From: Pseudomonas fluorescens
GTDB lineage: Bacteria; Pseudomonadota; Gammaproteobacteria; Pseudomonadales; Pseudomonadaceae
Direction of reading: 5' to 3'
DNA length: 64,000 bases
Assembly: GCF_902498195.1 (NCBI RefSeq)
Contig: NZ_CABVIY010000002.1
Span: 372,001 to 436,000 of the forward strand
Shown: piece after piece, positions 59,068 through 64,000 of the stretch
Position numbering within the stretch: the stretch's first letter is position 1
How the letters are laid out: each line of letters begins with the position of its first letter
Position numbers and translations under genes: made by a program
The notes under the pieces: generated by a model
What the model saw: only the letters and a program-made list of their open reading frames with translations
Told to the model about the DNA's origin: nothing
The model's database searches: none

Positions 59068-60867
59068 GTGAGTGATTTGAGTCATATCCGCAATTTCTCC
59101 ATCATCGCCCACATTGACCATGGCAAGTCGACGCTGGCCGATCGCTTCATCCAGATGTGCGGCGGCCTGGCCGAGCGTGAAATGGAAGCCCAGGTACTGG
59201 ATTCCATGGATCTTGAGCGTGAACGCGGGATCACCATCAAGGCGCACAGCGTCACCCTGTATTACAAAGCCAAAGATGGTATCAACTATCAGCTGAACTT
59301 CATTGACACCCCCGGCCACGTTGACTTCACCTATGAAGTCAGCCGCTCGCTGGCGGCCTGTGAAGGCGCACTGCTGGTGGTCGATGCCGGCCAGGGCGTG
59401 GAAGCACAATCGGTTGCCAACTGCTACACGGCGATCGAGCAGGGCCTGGAAGTGATGCCGGTGCTGAACAAGATCGACCTGCCACAGGCCGATCCGGACC
59501 GCGTGAAGGAAGAAATCGAGAAAATCATCGGCATCGATGCCACCGACGCGGTCACTTGCAGCGCCAAGACCGGTCTGGGCGTCGATGAAGTGCTGGAGCG
59601 CCTGGTCGCTACCATTCCGGCGCCGACCGGCAATATCGAAGATCCGCTGCAAGCGCTGATCATCGACTCCTGGTTCGACAACTACCTGGGCGTTGTGTCC
59701 CTGGTGCGCGTACGCCACGGCCGCGTGAAGAAGGGCGACAAGATTCTGGTCAAGTCCACCGGCAAGATCCACCTGGTGGACAGCGTCGGTGTCTTCAACC
59801 CTAAACACACCGCCACCGTCGACCTGAAGGCCGGCGAAGTAGGCTTCATCATCGCCGGCATCAAGGACATTCACGGGGCGCCAGTGGGCGATACCCTGAC
59901 CTTGAGCTCGACGCCGGACGTCGATGTGCTGCCAGGTTTCAAACGTATTCAGCCGCAGGTGTACGCCGGCCTGTTCCCGGTCAGCTCCGACGACTTCGAA
60001 GACTTCCGTGAAGCGCTGCAGAAGCTCACCCTGAACGACTCGTCCCTGCAGTACACCCCGGAAAGTTCCGACGCCCTGGGCTTCGGCTTCCGTTGCGGGT
60101 TCCTCGGCATGCTGCACATGGAAATCATCCAGGAGCGCCTGGAGCGCGAGTACGACCTGGACCTGATCACCACCGCTCCGACGGTAATCTTCGAGCTGCT
60201 GCTCAAGACCGGTGAGACGATCTACGTCGATAACCCGTCGAAACTGCCGGATCTGTCGTCGATCGAAGACATGCGCGAGCCGATCGTGCGGGCCAATATC
60301 CTTGTGCCGCAGGAGCACCTGGGCAACGTCATCACCCTGTGCATCGAGAAGCGTGGCGTGCAGCACGACATGCTGTTCCTCGGTTCCCAGGTGCAGGTGA
60401 CCTATGACCTGCCGATGAACGAAGTGGTGCTGGACTTCTTCGACCGCCTGAAATCCACCAGTCGTGGCTATGCTTCGCTGGATTATCATTTCGATCGTTA
60501 CCAATCGGCTAATCTGGTGAAACTGGATGTGCTGATCAACGGCGATAAAGTCGACGCCCTGGCGTTGATCGTGCACCGTGACAACTCGCACTACAAAGGT
60601 CGCCAGTTGACCGAGAAGATGAAAGACCTGATTCCGCGGCAGATGTTCGACGTGGCAATCCAGGCCGCCATTGGCGGTCAGATTGTGGCGCGTACAACCG
60701 TCAAGGCACTCAGAAAGAACGTATTGGCCAAATGCTACGGTGGTGACGTCAGCCGTAAGAAAAAGCTGCTGGAAAAGCAAAAGGCCGGTAAAAAACGCAT
60801 GAAGCAGGTCGGTAACGTGGAAATTCCACAAGAAGCCTTCCTTGCCGTGCTCAGGTTGGATAGTTAG
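59068..60867 (+). CDS. lepA: Elongation factor 4 (LepA) GTPase
   Basis: Protein of 599 residues. The GTPase motifs [18 protein letters not shown] and NKIDLPQA are intact and the LepA-specific C-terminal domain with a basic tail ([20 protein letters not shown]) is present. It acts in translation, perhaps at initiation or on stalled ribosomes. GTG start. lepB follows by five bases. Confidence 0.97.
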   Translation: MSDLSHIRNFSIIAHIDHGKSTLADRFIQMCGGLAEREMEAQVLDSMDLERERGITIKAHSVTLYYKAKDGINYQLNFIDTPGHVDFTYEVSRSLAACEGALLVVDAGQGVEAQSVANCYTAIEQGLEVMPVLNKIDLPQADPDRVKEEIEKIIGIDATDAVTCSAKTGLGVDEVLERLVATIPAPTGNIEDPLQALIIDSWFDNYLGVVSLVRVRHGRVKKGDKILVKSTGKIHLVDSVGVFNPKHTATVDLKAGEVGFIIAGIKDIHGAPVGDTLTLSSTPDVDVLPGFKRIQPQVYAGLFPVSSDDFEDFREALQKLTLNDSSLQYTPESSDALGFGFRCGFLGMLHMEIIQERLEREYDLDLITTAPTVIFELLLKTGETIYVDNPSKLPDLSSIEDMREPIVRANILVPQEHLGNVITLCIEKRGVQHDMLFLGSQVQVTYDLPMNEVVLDFFDRLKSTSRGYASLDYHFDRYQSANLVKLDVLINGDKVDALALIVHRDNSHYKGRQLTEKMKDLIPRQMFDVAIQAAIGGQIVARTTVKALRKNVLAKCYGGDVSRKKKLLEKQKAGKKRMKQVGNVEIPQEAFLAVLRLDS

Positions 60868-60872
60868 GTCCT

Positions 60873-61727
60873 ATGTCACTAAATTTCCCGCTGTTGCTGG
60901 TCATCGCCGTGTTCGTCTGCGGCCTGTTGGCGTTGCTTGATCTGCTGGTCCTGGCACCGCGTCGGCGGGCCGCCATTGCCTCCTATCAGGGCAGCGTCAG
61001 CCAGCCTGATGTCGTGGTGGTCGAGAAGCTGAACAAGGAGCCGCTGCTGGTCGAGTACGGCAAATCGTTCTTCCCGGTGTTGTTCATCGTGCTGGTGCTG
61101 CGTTCGTTCCTGGTGGAGCCGTTCCAGATTCCTTCCGGCTCGATGAAACCGACCCTGGATGTCGGCGACTTCATTCTGGTGAGCAAGTTTTCCTACGGGA
61201 TCCGCCTGCCGGTGATCGACAAGAAAATCATCGAGGTCGGTGAACCACAACGCGGCGATGTGATGGTGTTCCGCTATCCAAGCGATCCGAACGTCAACTA
61301 CATCAAGCGTGTCGTCGGCTTGCCGGGTGACCAGGTTCGCTATACCGCCGACAAGCGTCTGTTCGTCAACGGCGAGTCGATTGCCGAGCAACTGGTCGGC
61401 TCCGAGCCGGGCACGTTGGGCAGCGCCGAGCTCTACAAGGAAAAACTCGGCGTCGCCGAGCACCTGATCCGCAAGGAAATGAGCCGCTACCGCGCAACGC
61501 CGGACCGTACGTGGACCGTGCCTGCCGGGCACTACTTCATGATGGGCGACAACCGCGACAACTCCAACGACAGTCGCTACTGGGATGATCCGAACATTCC
61601 CAAGGATCTGCTGGGCATGGTTCCCGACAAGAATATCGTCGGCAAGGCCTTTGCAGTCTGGATGAGCTGGCCGGAACCCAAACTCAGTCACCTGCCGAAT
61701 TTCTCGCGGGTTGGCCTGATCCAGTAA
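60873..61727 (+). CDS. lepB: Signal peptidase I
   Basis: Protein of 284 residues with two N-terminal membrane helices (5-28 and 66-80) and a periplasmic catalytic domain. The catalytic Ser90 ([10 protein letters not shown]) and Lys145 ([11 protein letters not shown]) are in place, and [13 protein letters not shown] is the family motif. It cleaves signal peptides of exported proteins. Confidence 0.97.
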   Translation: MSLNFPLLLVIAVFVCGLLALLDLLVLAPRRRAAIASYQGSVSQPDVVVVEKLNKEPLLVEYGKSFFPVLFIVLVLRSFLVEPFQIPSGSMKPTLDVGDFILVSKFSYGIRLPVIDKKIIEVGEPQRGDVMVFRYPSDPNVNYIKRVVGLPGDQVRYTADKRLFVNGESIAEQLVGSEPGTLGSAELYKEKLGVAEHLIRKEMSRYRATPDRTWTVPAGHYFMMGDNRDNSNDSRYWDDPNIPKDLLGMVPDKNIVGKAFAVWMSWPEPKLSHLPNFSRVGLIQ

Positions 61728-61823
61728 TCACACACGGCGCTGTTGAACACAGCGCCGAATGCATTTCTGGAGTCGGCACAATCGGCGGCAGAAGCATGAA
61801 CAACGATATTCAGGACGTTATTT

Positions 61824-61913
61824 TTGAACACAGCGTTAATTGTCCCAAGCCTGCGCCAGTACCTGGCGATGGCGGTGGAATCCAACCACGAACTCAGCGT
61901 GGGAAAACCGTGA
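61824..61913 (+). pseudogene. Small open frame or remnant before rnc
   Basis: In the 182-bp lepB-rnc gap, a frame running from a stop at 61797 to TGA 61911-61913 ends ..[10 protein letters not shown], and that stop overlaps the rnc GTG as GTGA. In Pseudomonas I remember a DUF4845 gene here whose last residues (DKEFRVRMP type) have a similar pattern. The piece is far too short for that gene, so it may be a remnant or a coupling peptide. Weak evidence. Confidence 0.3.
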
Positions 61914-62599
61914 GCGTCTCTCTAAGCCGTCTCGAGCGTCAGCTCGGCTACACCTTCAAGGATCAGGAACTGATGGTCCTGGCCCTGACTCACCGCAGCT
62001 TTGCCGGGCGTAACAACGAACGCCTGGAGTTCCTCGGTGACGCCATCCTCAACTTCGTCGCCGGCGAGGCGCTCTTCGATCGCTTCCCGTTGGCCCGCGA
62101 AGGCCAGTTATCACGTTTGCGCGCGCGCCTGGTGAAAGGTGAGACCCTGGCTGTGCTGGCCCGCGGTTTCGATCTGGGTGAATACCTGCGCCTGGGTTCG
62201 GGCGAACTGAAAAGCGGCGGTTTCCGTCGCGAGTCGATCCTGGCCGATGCCCTGGAAGCGCTGATTGGTGCGATCTACCTCGACGCGGGCATGGAAGTGG
62301 CACGCGAGCGCGTACTGGCCTGGCTGGCCGGGGAGTTCGAAGGCCTGACGCTGGTTGACACCAACAAGGATCCGAAAACCCGCCTGCAGGAGTTCCTGCA
62401 ATCCCGTAGCTGCGAACTGCCGCGTTACGAAGTGGTGGATATCCAGGGTGAGCCGCATTGCCGGACGTTCTTCGTCGAATGTGAAATCACTTTACTGAAT
62501 GAAAAAAGCCGAGGTCAGGGTGTGAGTCGTCGTATTGCCGAACAGGTAGCGGCCGCCGCAGCACTGATTGCCCTGGGTGTGGAGAATGGCAATGACTGA
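61910..62599 (+). CDS. rnc: Ribonuclease III
   Basis: Protein of 229 residues: the RNase III signature [13 protein letters not shown] with catalytic Glu and Asp residues, the second acidic cluster [14 protein letters not shown], and a C-terminal double-stranded RNA-binding domain from about residue 156. GTG 61910 gives the conserved [13 protein letters not shown] start; the same frame is open back to ATG 61796, but that would add an atypical 38-residue tail. It overlaps the era start. Confidence 0.95.
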   Translation: MSVSLSRLERQLGYTFKDQELMVLALTHRSFAGRNNERLEFLGDAILNFVAGEALFDRFPLAREGQLSRLRARLVKGETLAVLARGFDLGEYLRLGSGELKSGGFRRESILADALEALIGAIYLDAGMEVARERVLAWLAGEFEGLTLVDTNKDPKTRLQEFLQSRSCELPRYEVVDIQGEPHCRTFFVECEITLLNEKSRGQGVSRRIAEQVAAAAALIALGVENGND

Positions 62600-63494
62600 T
62601 TCAAACGCAACACGCTGTGGCTATGTTGCCATCGTCGGCCGTCCGAACGTGGGCAAGTCCACGTTGCTCAACCACATCCTGGGCCAGAAGCTGGCGATCA
62701 CCTCGCGCAAGCCGCAAACCACCCGTCACAACATGCTCGGTATCAAGACCGAAGGCGACGTGCAGGCGATCTATGTCGACACGCCCGGCATGCACAAGGG
62801 TGGCGAGAAGGCCCTGAACCGCTACATGAACAAGACCGCTTCGGCGGCGTTGAAAGACGTCGACGTGGTGATCTTCGTGGTTGACCGCACCAAGTGGACC
62901 GAAGAGGACCAGATGGTCCTCGAACGCGTGCAGTACGTGACCGGCCCGTTGATCGTCGCGCTGAACAAGACCGATCGCATCGAGGACAAGGCCGAGCTGA
63001 TGCCGCACCTGTCCTGGTTGCAGGAGCAGCTGCCGAACGCGCAGATCATCCCGATTTCGGCTCAGCACGGGCACAACCTCGATGCGCTGGAGCGGGTGAT
63101 TGCCGGGCATCTGCCGGAAAACGATCACTTCTTCCCGGAAGACCAGATCACCGACCGCAGCAGCCGCTTCCTCGCCGCTGAACTGGTGCGTGAAAAAATC
63201 ATGCGTCAGATGGGCGCCGAGCTGCCGTACCAGATCACCGTCGAAATCGAAGAGTTCAAGCAGCAAGGGAAAACCCTGCACATTCATGCCTTGATCCTCG
63301 TCGAACGCGACGGCCAGAAGAAAATCATCATTGGCGACAAGGGCGAGCGCATCAAGCGCATCGGCACCGAGGCGCGCAAGGACATGGAGCTGCTGTTCGA
63401 CTCCAAGATCATGCTTAACCTTTGGGTCAAGGTTAAGGGTGGCTGGTCCGATGACGAGCGCGCGCTGCGTTCGTTGGGTTACGGCGACCTGTAA
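62592..63494 (+). CDS. era: GTPase Era
   Basis: Protein of 300 residues with an N-terminal GTPase domain ([28 protein letters not shown]) and a C-terminal KH domain ([19 protein letters not shown]). It binds the 16S rRNA 3' end in 30S assembly. ATG 62592 is seven bases after GGAG and overlaps the rnc stop by eight bases. Confidence 0.96.
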   Translation: MTDSNATRCGYVAIVGRPNVGKSTLLNHILGQKLAITSRKPQTTRHNMLGIKTEGDVQAIYVDTPGMHKGGEKALNRYMNKTASAALKDVDVVIFVVDRTKWTEEDQMVLERVQYVTGPLIVALNKTDRIEDKAELMPHLSWLQEQLPNAQIIPISAQHGHNLDALERVIAGHLPENDHFFPEDQITDRSSRFLAAELVREKIMRQMGAELPYQITVEIEEFKQQGKTLHIHALILVERDGQKKIIIGDKGERIKRIGTEARKDMELLFDSKIMLNLWVKVKGGWSDDERALRSLGYGDL

Positions 63495-63510
63495 GCCGAC
63501 ATAGATCTAC

Positions 63511-63600
63511 TGTGGGAGCGGGCTTGCTCGCGAAGAGGATGTAACATTCAGCATTCATGTTGGCTGTTACACCGCTTTCGCGAGCAAGCCCGCTCCCACA
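63511..63600. repeat. REP inverted pair, GGGCTTGCTCGCGA family
   Basis: TGTGGGAGCGGGCTTGCTCG and its complement CGAGCAAGCCCGCTCCCACA bound a 90-bp element between era and recO. Confidence 0.92.
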
Positions 63601-63648
63601 GTGGTTTCTGGCTGTATGTAAAGCTGCGTTCCGTCATTGAGAACCCCC

Positions 63649-64000
63649 ATGTCCCAACCCATCAGCCAGCCCGCCTACGTCCTCCACTCCCGCGCCTACC
63701 GCGAAAACAGCGCCCTGGTGGACTTCCTCACGCCGCAAGGTCGGTTGCGGGCGGTGCTGCGCAGTGCGCGGGGCAAGGCCGGGACGCTGGCGCGGCCATT
63801 CGTGCCGCTGGAGGTCGAATTCCGGGGGCGTGGCGAACTGAAGAATGTCGGGCGCATGGAAAGTGCCGGCGTGTCCACCTGGCTCATCGGCGAGACGCTG
63901 TTCAGCGGCCTCTATCTCAATGAGTTGCTGATTCGCCTGCTGCCTGCCGAAGATCCCCATCCCGGTGTCTTCGATCATTACGCCGCGACACTGCTGGCCC
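63649..64000 (+). CDS. recO: DNA repair protein RecO, 3' part outside the window
   Basis: The first 117 residues of RecO are visible: an OB fold ([20 protein letters not shown], then [13 protein letters not shown]) and the start of the helical domain ([15 protein letters not shown]). RecO helps load RecA on SSB-coated DNA. Separated from era by a REP pair, so it may be transcribed at a different level. Confidence 0.93.
   Translation, partial: MSQPISQPAYVLHSRAYRENSALVDFLTPQGRLRAVLRSARGKAGTLARPFVPLEVEFRGRGELKNVGRMESAGVSTWLIGETLFSGLYLNELLIRLLPAEDPHPGVFDHYAATLLA

Noticed and set aside
61796..61909. Longer RNase III starting at ATG 61796
   Set aside because: The extra 38 residues have no counterpart in known RNase III and the GTG at 61910 gives the conserved N-terminus.

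Overview
The window is chromosomal DNA of a Pseudomonas, most likely of the P. fluorescens complex. The case rests on gene content and order (queA-tgt-yajC-secDF; suhB; trmJ-cysE-iscRSUA-hscBA-fdx-iscX-ndk-rlmN-pilF-rodZ-ispG-hisS-yfgM-bamB-der; leuA; xseA; holC-pepA-lptFG; lepA-lepB-rnc-era-recO), on high GC, and on several families of paired short palindromes (REP-like) typical of that group. No strain-level call can be made from the sequence alone.

Layout. 1-2.6 kb: AT-richer tail of a polysaccharide-modification cassette (GtrB-like glycosyltransferase, GtrA flippase, large GT-C-like membrane protein). 2.6-4.7 kb: NAD(P)H quinone oxidoreductase divergent from a LysR regulator, then a small exported protein. 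4.8-9.9 kb, minus strand: NAD-dependent formate dehydrogenase operon fdsGBAD. 9.9-11.05 kb: non-coding, dominated by a 735-bp imperfect palindrome with a REP pair at its centre. 11.05-20.7 kb: accessory locus carrying a second sulfate-activation set (CysD, CysN-CysC fusion, CysQ) next to a sulfotransferase and small tailoring-type proteins (DUF1214, EthD-like, NTF2-like, SRPBCC, SDR). I read this as a dedicated PAPS-supplied sulfation pathway of unknown product. Its CysD lies in one uninterrupted frame behind an IS630-transposase-like helix-turn-helix protein.

20.8-46 kb: core genes for tRNA-Leu(CAA), queuosine synthesis, Sec translocation, inositol monophosphatase, Fe-S assembly, isoprenoid synthesis, outer-membrane assembly and ribosome biogenesis. 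46-54 kb: methionine aminotransferase with omega-amidase, leuA with a candidate leader peptide and attenuator, an M23 peptidase, xseA and a TauE/SafE permease. 54-59 kb: holC, pepA, lptF and lptG. 59-64 kb: lepA-lepB-rnc-era-recO, with recO cut by the window end.

How the parts work together. ATP sulfurylase and APS kinase make PAPS, the sulfotransferase uses it and CysQ removes the PAP by-product. CysE and IscS connect cysteine supply to Fe-S assembly, under IscR control through two tandem sites. The formate dehydrogenase feeds NADH from formate. Statements about gene order in other Pseudomonas are from memory; everything else is read from the sequence unless marked as inference.
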